Part shown: piece by piece, positions 58,204 to 64,000 of the stretch | Numbering within the stretch: the first letter of the stretch is position 1 | How the letters are laid out: every line of letters begins with the position of its first letter | Assembly: GCA_008711135.1 (NCBI GenBank) | Contig: VUAW01000001.1 | Coordinates: forward strand, 124,001 to 188,000 | Origin: Rhodobacteraceae bacterium LNNU 3342 | GTDB taxonomy: Bacteria; Pseudomonadota; Alphaproteobacteria; Rhodobacterales; Rhodobacteraceae | Length of the DNA: 64,000 nt | Direction of reading: 5' to 3' | Notes under the pieces: generated by a model | Databases searched by the model: none | Told to the model about the DNA's origin: nothing | The model's input: the letters and a program-made list of their open reading frames with translations, nothing else | Position numbers and translations under genes: made by a program

Positions 58204-59025
58204 TCAGAAGTCGGCGGTGCGGGCGTCGCCTTCGGGTTCTTCCATGGCTTCCCTGAACTCGTCCGCGAACTCGTCGTCAGTGAAAAGGTACTCGGTCATC
58301 GACCGCAGCTTGCAGGTGCCCACGGCGCGTTCGATCGCTTCAGCGGTGATCTGTTCATCTTGCCACGGCATCTTGCCGAGGGCTTTGCGGAAGGCTTCCG
58401 AAAGTTGCTCCACGAGCGCCTGTCGTTCCTTGTTGGTCATCTCCTGGGTGTCCTTCGTCTGGAGTGGTTCGTCCTGGCGGTCACGCCACCATTGGCCGGT
58501 GGGCTGCTTTTCTTCCGCGACCATTGCGGCCCATCGCTTGCGCATCATGTCCACGGTGCGGGGGGCGGCCCCGGAAGCTCCCGCCACTTCGCGGACCTTC
58601 AGCCGTCTCCCCGGTAGCCTGACCAGCCGCCATGCGGCGTCCATGCGTTCGTTCTTTGTCAGCGGCAGGCTCTCGCGGGAATTGGCCTTGACGGCTGCCA
58701 GCATGGCCGCCCCACGGTCGCCCTTTACGACAACCGCAGGTATCCCCTCGCGCGGCCCCTTTGCGGTGGCGTAGGCGGCAAGGCGGTGCTGGCCGTCGAG
58801 AAGGACAAGGCGTCCTGTCGGCGTTCCGTCGGCGTCGGTTTCTTCCCAGATCAGAACGGGGTCCAGGTCGCCCACCGTCCGCAATGTCTGGACGAGGCTC
58901 CGAACGTGCGCCTTCTGGGTACCCGTCTGGCGGAACTGGAAGGCGTCGTCGGTCGCGATCTCAGGCGCCAGAAGATACCGGCGCTCGCCGTGTTCGGTAG
59001 CGCCGGGGGTCGTTGGTTTCTGCAT
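58204..59025 (-). CDS. ParB/Srx-type DNA-binding protein
   Basis: A 273-residue protein with a ParB N-terminal domain: FQFRQTGTQKAHVRSLVQTLRT, then LDPVLIWEE and the box LLDGQHRLAAYATAKG near residue 75. In ParB partition proteins this domain binds CTP. After it comes a helix-turn-helix (LKVREVAGASGAAPRTVDMMRKRWAAMV, about 150-178) and an acidic helical tail (TDDEFADEFREAMEEPEGDA). No partner ParA gene is present, so it is probably a regulator or plasmid-type accessory rather than a partition protein. ATG 59025 has GAGGACA ahead. Four related motifs lie just upstream. Confidence 0.82.
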   Translation of the reverse strand: MQKPTTPGATEHGERRYLLAPEIATDDAFQFRQTGTQKAHVRSLVQTLRTVGDLDPVLIWEETDADGTPTGRLVLLDGQHRLAAYATAKGPREGIPAVVVKGDRGAAMLAAVKANSRESLPLTKNERMDAAWRLVRLPGRRLKVREVAGASGAAPRTVDMMRKRWAAMVAEEKQPTGQWWRDRQDEPLQTKDTQEMTNKERQALVEQLSEAFRKALGKMPWQDEQITAEAIERAVGTCKLRSMTEYLFTDDEFADEFREAMEEPEGDARTADF

Positions 59026-59104
59026 CGAGTGTCCTCGGAATATGGATGACCGCCCCGTGCCGGTTCTGGCGCGAGGAGCGTGGCCGATTTGTTGTAGCTT
59101 GTGT

Positions 59105-59326
59105 GGGGGATAATCCTCGGGCGGCTGCCGATGGTGCAGCGACGAGCCGGGGACGACCGTTCTGTTGTTGTATTTATGAGGGACAATTGCCGAAGCGCCG
59201 ATGCCGTCTCCCGCCTCAGGAATGCGCGGGTGGTTCTTGTGTACCTATGGGGGACAATGGAACCGGGAGGCCGCGCCGGGTGCTGCTCCAGCGGGCCGTT
59301 CTGTTTCTGTATGTATGTGGATGAAA
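59105..59326 (-). repeat. Four degenerate repeats spaced about 71 bp
   Basis: The cores GGGGGATAAT (59105), GAGGGACAAT (59178), GGGGGACAAT (59249) and GTGGATGAAA (59317, weakest) each follow a T/G-rich stretch such as TTGTTGTATTTATG or TTCTTGTGTACCTATG. Start spacings are 73, 71 and 68 bases. They lie directly upstream of the ParB-like gene; candidate operators or remains of a tandem duplication. Confidence 0.5.
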
Positions 59327-59512
59327 AAGATTGATCGCCCACCCGCACGCAGGCGCGGCGAAGGTTTTCCGTCAGGTTGCCTTAAGAGGGCCGCCTTTAT
59401 GGCACCCGCTTCGCCTATGAGACTTGCTTGATGCGGTTGCGTTGTTAAAGTGGAGACAGAAGGTGGTAATCGTCGAAAGACCCTGCCCCCCTTCGCTAGA
59501 GGTGAAAACACT

Positions 59513-59543
59513 GAGGGTCGCGGTCATACAGGTCGCGGCCCTC
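59513..59543 (-). terminator. Terminator-like hairpin after the serine recombinase
   Basis: GAGGGTCGCG (59513-59522) and CGCGGCCCTC (59534-59543) pair with one mismatch around an 11-base loop; the minus strand continues AGTGTTTTC. The stem directly follows the recombinase stop (59545). Confidence 0.45.
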
Positions 59544-59544
59544 T

Positions 59545-60117
59545 TCAGTCTTGGGCGGTGCTGTTCTGGCCAAGAATCCGGTAGACGCTGGACCGCCCGA
59601 TACCAAGGCGCTTGGCAGCTTCGGTTGGCGAGACGCCTTCTACCTTCACGAGATGTAGAACCTTGTCGGCTTCGGCCATAGCCGTGGGCTTCCGGCCCTT
59701 GTACTTGCCGTCGGCCTTTGCCTTGGCGATGCCCTCGCGCTGGCGCTCCAACATGATCTCACGCTCAAACTGCGCGATGCCGCCTATCAGGGTCAGCATC
59801 AGGCGTCCGTTCGCGGTCCCTGTGTCGATCTGCATATCGAGAATGCGGAGCGTCACGCCCTTCGCGGCCAGCGCATCCGTGATCTTGATGAGGTGACTGA
59901 CGGAGCGGGCCAAACGGTCCAGCTTCGTGACGACCAGCACATCACCCTCGCGGGTGAATTCGATTGCGGCGTCCAGCGCCTTCCGCGCGTCTTTGTCCAC
60001 CGATGAGACTTGTTCTGAGAAGGTCTTCTCGCACCCTGCGTTGGCGAGGTCGCGGAGTTGCGCCTCAAGTCCTGCCTTCTGGTCCAGGGTGGAGGTCCGT
60101 GCGTATCCGATGATCAT
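59545..60117 (-). CDS. Serine recombinase (resolvase/invertase)
   Basis: A 190-residue small serine recombinase. MIIGYARTSTLDQKAGL holds the catalytic Ser9; KLDRLARSVSHLI and ANGRLMLTLIGGIAQFEREIMLERQREGI complete the catalytic domain and the long E helix. The C-terminal helix-turn-helix is GVSPTEAAKRLGIGRSSVYRILG. The size fits Tn3-type resolvases or Gin/Hin-type invertases. A start six codons upstream (60135) is possible. No inverted segment or partner transposase is visible, so it may resolve multimers of the element. Confidence 0.93.
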   Translation of the reverse strand: MIIGYARTSTLDQKAGLEAQLRDLANAGCEKTFSEQVSSVDKDARKALDAAIEFTREGDVLVVTKLDRLARSVSHLIKITDALAAKGVTLRILDMQIDTGTANGRLMLTLIGGIAQFEREIMLERQREGIAKAKADGKYKGRKPTAMAEADKVLHLVKVEGVSPTEAAKRLGIGRSSVYRILGQNSTAQD

Positions 60118-60885
60118 GATGCAATACTGTTCCAATGAGCTCTATGACTTCATGGCACGAGTCGTCCCATAATGTAAACCCATTTCTGTGGCACAGCCTT
60201 GAAGCGGTTTCAGCGCGGTCCGCAGCGTCCCCCGAAGGCAAGGTTCAGTGGGACGCTGGGTGCAACGGGTTACAGGTCGGTAAGCTTCTTCATTCGGCTG
60301 CGGCTATGGCGCGACGGGCGCGAGCGAACCTCTTCAGCCGTGCAAGGACTACTGCCTTGATGATGAACCAAGGACGCCCCAGCCGGACCTCGCCCGCCTG
60401 AACAGCCGAAACATCGAAGCCGCACTTTGTGGGAAGTCCATAGATCGCACCGCTACAAGTATCGAAAATGCTCGGGGATTTACGGGTTTCGGGAGGGGCG
60501 CCCCCGGGGGGTTATGCTCGGTCTATCCCGTGATCTCCGACCCCCGGATTCTTGCGGTGAAATATTCTCCACCTACAGGCATAGGCGACGCCCGCTCCAG
60601 AGCCCCCTCTAGACGGCTCGACAAGCACCTTTAATATATCCTCAGAGGGTATGTCGAACAGCCGCTGCCTCGACCTGTGCTCGTTGACAAGCTGCGGCCT
60701 GTTCCGCCGTAGAGGTACGGCCTGCTAGATGAAGCGGGACACTGGCAATCCCCTGCAAGTTAAGGTGCTGTCAATGAATGTAAGTGGGCCAACATCAGCT
60801 TGAAGTCCCGCGATAGCGAAGAGCGCTTGCGTTGGTGAAGCGCGTGAAGATATTGATAAAGTGCGGCCGAGGGCGTGGGGACTGT
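60118..60885. other. Gene-poor region between recombinase and AT-rich unit
   Basis: About 770 bases without a convincing gene. On the minus strand a frame without start codon between roughly 60290 and 60510 encodes VRLGRPWFIIKAVVLARLKRF followed by an arginine-rich tail; it may be a gene remnant. The right part, near 60.8 kb, should hold the promoter of the two-gene unit. Confidence 0.5.
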
Positions 60886-61401
60886 ATGGCGTTGATCGAA
60901 TGGGTAAAACAAAACTTATCTGACATACTGTCTATTTCTGGCATAGCGTTGACTTTATTATTCTCGGCAGGCGCCAAAAAATCCGCTAACGCAGCAAAAT
61001 TAGCCGCCGAAAACACGAGGATACACCTAAAGAAAGTGGAGGTTGTCAGTGCCCTCCAAGACTGCTTGTATATGGCGCAGAACTTACTTGACCGGGTAGA
61101 TAAAGAAGAGTGGGAGATCATTGGGAATGTTGCCGCCGACATAAAGCTCAGGTTGATATCAATACGTCACTCTTCTGAAGGCTCGCCCGACGAGGATAGG
61201 GCAAGTAGAATCCAAGAAGCTATTGTGGAATTCGGCCTTATAACAGGAAGGTGCGATAAGTTTAGGTTCGGCTCAGATAGTGCTCAACCTGTCAGCAAGC
61301 CCAGAATGCTCGCATCTATACGTCGGCAGATAGAAAATATAGCCGAAGCGCAGGAAAGCGCGAAGAGAAAACTAGGAGAAGCAAATGTCAGCAACCCCTG
61401 A
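60886..61401 (+). CDS. Membrane-anchored protein of unknown function (island unit, gene 1)
   Basis: A 171-residue protein with one N-terminal membrane helix (DILSISGIALTLLFSAGA, about residues 12-30), then a cytosolic helical region. That region begins KKSANAAKLAAENTRIHLKKVEVVSALQD and ends with AEAQESAKRKLGEAN, largely amphipathic and possibly coiled-coil. Two features recur: LYMAQNLLDRVDKEEWEIIGNVAADIKLRL and the central IQEAIVEFGLITGRC. I recognise no catalytic motif. Base composition is clearly AT-richer than the rest of the window, a sign of transfer. GTGGGG is a weak Shine-Dalgarno; ATG 60832 is also open. It overlaps the next gene by 17 bp. Confidence 0.75.
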   Translation: MALIEWVKQNLSDILSISGIALTLLFSAGAKKSANAAKLAAENTRIHLKKVEVVSALQDCLYMAQNLLDRVDKEEWEIIGNVAADIKLRLISIRHSSEGSPDEDRASRIQEAIVEFGLITGRCDKFRFGSDSAQPVSKPRMLASIRRQIENIAEAQESAKRKLGEANVSNP

Positions 61402-61765
61402 GTCAGTTATAAAAAAATGGAGAATCCTAGTTGACCGGCTCATTCACTACACCGATGTCAAAAAGATAAAGTGGCAGCCATCAGCCGATGAGGATGTATT
61501 CATAACGCGAGTTGGCAACAACCAAATATCAATCAATCAACAAAATAACCGCATCAACTGGGAGGTGATGGATTACGTAATTAAAATTTACAATGAAGAC
61601 GGAGATGTGATAGATGCATTCAGCGATGAAGATATAGGAGCGCAGGAATACTTCAAGAAAATGAAAGAACTCTATCTGAGCATTGCTAGAATCACAAACG
61701 GAACTGAAGAGATACTCGACAGCATCCTCAGAGAACTTCCTGACCCAGACGAAATTCCATTTTAA
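61385..61765 (+). CDS. Small protein of unknown function (island unit, gene 2)
   Basis: A 126-residue cytosolic protein. Central part WQPSADEDVFITRVGNNQISINQQNN, then VMDYVIKIYNEDGDVIDAFSDEDIG, suggests a beta-rich domain; the C-terminus LYLSIARITNGTEEILDSILRELPDPDE is helical and acidic. No signal peptide, membrane helix or known motif. AGGAG lies six bases before ATG 61385, inside gene 1, so the two are co-translated. AT-rich and flanked by GC-rich integration genes, the pair is the probable cargo. An anti-phage or addiction function is a guess with no direct evidence. Confidence 0.75.
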   Translation: MSATPESVIKKWRILVDRLIHYTDVKKIKWQPSADEDVFITRVGNNQISINQQNNRINWEVMDYVIKIYNEDGDVIDAFSDEDIGAQEYFKKMKELYLSIARITNGTEEILDSILRELPDPDEIPF

Positions 61766-62116
61766 GGGTCGCACTCAAGTAGAGTCCCACTACCGCCAGA
61801 GCGTCCATGACTGCAACCCTTTCGCGCATGCTTTGATGGTGCATGACCGGTCGAGCCGGGACAGTGCTTTAGTGGGGCAACGATGGGCAGCGCTTAGAAG
61901 TGTTCAAGGCTTAGACCGTGTGGCCTTTCGGACCTTGTCTTGAAGCTGATCTGCTCCAATCCCGCCCCTAGGCCGCCGACTCTGGCCGGAGTCAAAGCAA
62001 CACAGGCAGCGCAGAGACTTGAAGACGCACGGAGTACCTTGAAGAGATACATGCGCGTCACGACGCTGCCGCCGAACTTGATCCTTATGGCCGATGCACA
62101 AGCCCTTCGTACGCTC
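61766..62116. other. Gene-free gap between the two-gene unit and the integrase
   Basis: 351 bases. GC content rises again to island average. No start with Shine-Dalgarno, no T-run hairpin and no att-like sequence is visible. The convergent genes on both sides end here. Confidence 0.55.
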
Positions 62117-63550
62117 CTACTTAAACGTGTTTTCTGGTAGTCGCACAGCCGCTACGCAAGTCCTCCGCTGCTCCTCTGAGGCTCCTCGCGCGTATACTCC
62201 GAAAGTCACGTCCTTCTTGTCCGGTGCGTGCCCCACGATTTCCGCGATGGTTTCCTTCGGGTGCCCCGCATGTCGGGCTTTGGTGGTGAACCAGCGGCGT
62301 GCAGAGTGGAAGTTCACGAGCGAGCGACGAATGCCCGGACGACGATCATCGACACCTACAGCCTCCCTAAAACGATTGAACCGCTTCCCGAAGGTATCTC
62401 CGGGGTCGCGCTCGTTCTGCATCTCGTGGAACAGCCAGTCTTTTCCGGCCTTGCCCTTAGTGCGCCTCTCGATGATCTCCCGGAGGTCTGGGTGAATCGG
62501 GACCTTGCGGGCCGCTGCGCTGGTTTTTCCGTGCTGGATATCGAAGACGCCATCATGCACCTCCTCCACCCACAGGGTCAGCACCTCAGCGAGGCGCATC
62601 CCAGATAACAGGCTGACCCGAAGAACATCCCGCATGAGGGCTTCCCAGTCGGGGCGCAGAGGGAACGGGCTGTAGAGGAGTTTTCTGACTTCTTCGTCCG
62701 TGAAGGGTCGCTCTGCCCCGACCTTAGCTCCTCGCTCGATCCGCTTCCCGCCCTTGTCCAACTGTTGCTCGTTCCACGGCCAGCCTGACCGTACGGACTC
62801 CGCTGGCGGCAGGTTGATGAGCCCGCGCTGCGCAAGGAACTTCCAGTAGGAGCGGAGAGCGGTAAGGTGCTTGGTCTGCGTTGCCGCGTGCATGGGGTCG
62901 ATCACCTCAGAGACGTACCGCCCTGCCGTTCGCCTGTCGACGCGATCAAGCTTCACATCCTTGGCGCGGCACCAACTCGCGAACCTGCCGATGAGCCCCC
63001 GCCGCTCATTCAGCGTCTTTGGGGCAAGGTCCGCCTTGGAGAGGTAGGCGCCAAGGTGGTAGTCAATATCTACGCGGCCAATAAGAGCATCTTCGAAAGC
63101 CCTCCGGTCTGCAGGGCGAAGGCGTCGGGCCTCCTCCTCTGCAGAGAATAGCGCCAGGTCGAGCGGCGTATCCCGTCCCCAGTCATCTTCCTCGTCCGCT
63201 AATGGCTCCTGCATATCGCGTGCGGCTTCGATAGATGCTCGCGCCAGTGCGCCTCTTGCGGCTGGAGAAGCTATGCCACCTTGCACGCTCTGCGCAGCCC
63301 AATCCGGCAGTTGCAGCGCAGTTCTGCGGCCCTCCTTGATCTGACCGAACTGCAGTCGCGTAAGCGCCTCAAGCTCGTTCCTGCGCTTCTTCGCCTCCAC
63401 CACGTCGGACGTGCCAAGGTTCACCAAGAGGAAGCGTGGGCCTGCGCCCAGAACCTTCCGACATGCTTCGGGCACCTGCTGACGGAACCACCAGACGTTG
63501 CCCCGGAGATTGAGAAGGCGCTCACCTCCCTTGCTGCTTCTTCCCGCCAT
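62117..63550 (-). CDS. Tyrosine-type site-specific integrase
   Basis: A 477-residue tyrosine recombinase that would insert and excise the island. The N-terminal DUF6538 (LRGNVWWFRQQVPEACRKVLG) and a SAM-like core-binding domain (DYHLGAYLSKADLAPKTLNERRGLIGRF) are followed by the catalytic domain: Arg in LLSGMRLAEVLTLWVEEV, HSAR at about 415-418, His in EIVGHAPDKKD and the nucleophile in TFGVYARG near 453. The frame is open to a TTG at 63592, but ATG 63550 gives the normal start and leaves the ATGCTGACCAA repeats outside the gene. It lies at the end opposite the tRNA. Confidence 0.93.
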   Translation of the reverse strand: MAGRSSKGGERLLNLRGNVWWFRQQVPEACRKVLGAGPRFLLVNLGTSDVVEAKKRRNELEALTRLQFGQIKEGRRTALQLPDWAAQSVQGGIASPAARGALARASIEAARDMQEPLADEEDDWGRDTPLDLALFSAEEEARRLRPADRRAFEDALIGRVDIDYHLGAYLSKADLAPKTLNERRGLIGRFASWCRAKDVKLDRVDRRTAGRYVSEVIDPMHAATQTKHLTALRSYWKFLAQRGLINLPPAESVRSGWPWNEQQLDKGGKRIERGAKVGAERPFTDEEVRKLLYSPFPLRPDWEALMRDVLRVSLLSGMRLAEVLTLWVEEVHDGVFDIQHGKTSAAARKVPIHPDLREIIERRTKGKAGKDWLFHEMQNERDPGDTFGKRFNRFREAVGVDDRRPGIRRSLVNFHSARRWFTTKARHAGHPKETIAEIVGHAPDKKDVTFGVYARGASEEQRRTCVAAVRLPENTFK

Positions 63551-63567
63551 GGTAATCTCATCCGTAC

Positions 63568-63592
63568 ATGCTGACCAAGTTATGCTGACCAA
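63568..63592 (+). repeat. Integrase arm-type repeat candidates, right end
   Basis: ATGCTGACCAA at 63568-63578 and at 63582-63592, same orientation as the left-end copies, between the integrase start and attR. Confidence 0.55.
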
Positions 63593-63654
63593 TACCTGCC
63601 TCGCAACGCCATATGATACAATGAGAAAAGGAAAGTCAGCGCACTTCGTTTAGC

Positions 63655-63696
63655 CTCCCCTTGGCTCCACCAAATCTACCTATCCTCTTGAAAATC
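63655..63696 (+). repeat. attR-like direct repeat
   Basis: The 19-bp core (63655-63673) repeats the tRNA-Ala 3' end. Similarity continues to 63696 with one substitution and one extra A. Confidence 0.9.
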
Positions 63697-63852
63697 TGAG
63701 CCTTCGGGAATGCAGGGCCGGTTCGCTAGAACTCGCGTGTTCCTCTATCCGTCGTTGACCACCTTGGTTGCAGCCTGTTTCAGGTCAGGACGTACAGACG
63801 GCCCTTTCGGAACCAAGATCAATCACGTTCCAGGCAACAAGCCCTGCCCGCT

Positions 63853-64000
63853 TTAGTCCCGCGTGTTGAACAGCCCGGTCAGCGCCCGGCTGACGAGCGC
63901 GGTCGTGCGCGGCCTCGGCAGCGCGCGGAAGGGCAACGGGCGGCAAACCTCGATCGCGGCAAGACCGACCCGCGCCGTCAGCGCCCCGTTCACCAGCCCC
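63853..64000 (-). CDS. YcjF/DUF697 family membrane protein, C-terminal end (5' end outside window)
   Basis: The last 48 residues of a minus-strand gene reaching beyond the window. GLVNGALTARVGLAAIEVCRPLPFRALPRPR and ALVSRALTGLFNTRD match the C-terminus of the TIGR01620/YcjF (UPF0283) family of inner-membrane proteins as I know it in Rhodobacteraceae. In E. coli it is paired with the GTPase YcjX; that gene would lie outside this window. The call rests on a short piece. Confidence 0.75.
   Translation of the reverse strand, partial: GLVNGALTARVGLAAIEVCRPLPFRALPRPRTTALVSRALTGLFNTRD

Larger units (their letters stand above)
59026..59544. other. Gene-free region upstream of the ParB-like gene
   Basis: 519 bases without a supported gene. 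It should contain the ParB-like promoter, four degenerate repeats at about 71-bp spacing (59105-59326) and the hairpin after the recombinase (59513-59543). Small frames here have no family likeness. Confidence 0.65.
63551..63852. other. Right end of the island and flanking gap
   Basis: This stretch holds the integrase promoter, two arm-type repeats (63568-63592) and attR (63655-63696). Beyond it, up to 63852, no gene is visible; the original sequence downstream of tRNA-Ala resumes. Confidence 0.65.

Noticed and set aside
57404-58774. A 456-codon plus-strand frame over the island RNase HI and ParB-like genes
   Set aside because: The minus-strand products have full catalytic or domain motifs; the plus-strand product has none.
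60290-60510. Minus-strand frame encoding VRLGRPWFIIKAVVL
   Set aside because: No start codon after the upstream stop and no recognised family; kept only as a possible remnant.

Overview
The window is a GC-rich, densely packed alphaproteobacterial chromosome segment. The ethylmalonyl-CoA pathway enzymes (mesaconyl-CoA hydratase next to a malyl-CoA thioesterase), a PccR-type short-chain acyl-CoA regulator beside pccB, the sdhCDAB / mdh-sucCD-sucAB-lpd neighbourhood and several Rhodobacteraceae-type proteins (DUF4174, DUF6497, TIGR02300) point to the family Rhodobacteraceae (Rhodobacter-like relatives). The genus cannot be fixed from the sequence alone.

Layout. 1-2.4 kb: polyphosphate metabolism (ppk1 3' end, ppx). 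2.1-15.6 kb: a propionyl-CoA block with methylmalonyl-CoA mutase, pccA and pccB, and the regulator PccR, mixed with small secreted or lipoprotein genes, a TerB/J-domain protein, a GNAT acetyltransferase, an MFS exporter and a hemerythrin. 15.7-22.5 kb: choline to glycine betaine (betA, betB, betI) divergent from a choline ABC importer (choXWV), with a BetI-like operator between them. 22.5-37.7 kb: transporters and housekeeping genes (EamA, LysE, YebC, two SLC13 permeases, YmdB phosphoesterase, 5-FCL, MgtE, guanine deaminase, HisN, XRE and LysR regulators, a BI-1 protein with a ybhL-like leader). 37.8-55.2 kb: the TCA-cycle block, sdhCDAB, then mch-DUF1737-nnrU-mcl2 on the minus strand, then mdh, sucC, sucD, sucA, sucB, lpd on the plus strand. 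55.2-57.1 kb: GntR regulator, YgjP-like protease, TIGR02300 protein. 57.15 kb: tRNA-Ala(GGC). 57.2-63.67 kb: a small integrated island. 63.85 kb to the end: chromosome resumes with the 3' end of a YcjF/DUF697-like gene.

The central metabolic genes form one route: C2 and C3 units reach propionyl-CoA and malyl-CoA (mch, mcl2). Propionyl-CoA is carboxylated by PccAB and isomerised by the mutase to succinyl-CoA, which SucCD, Sdh and Mdh process in the TCA cycle. Two regulatory signals can be read. TTTGC-type repeats lie at pccB and pccR. Paired GTGATCAC palindromes, 21 bp centre to centre, lie upstream of both sdhCDAB and sucCD, and a single copy lies just ahead of the GntR gene.

The island is inserted at the 3' end of tRNA-Ala and bounded by an exact 19-bp repeat (57208-57226 and 63655-63673). 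It carries a tyrosine integrase, a serine recombinase, a ParB-like protein, an RNase HI and an AT-rich two-gene unit (60886-61765) of unknown function. That unit, and the integrase-proximal ATGCTGACCAA repeats at both ends, are the best candidates for something not yet described.
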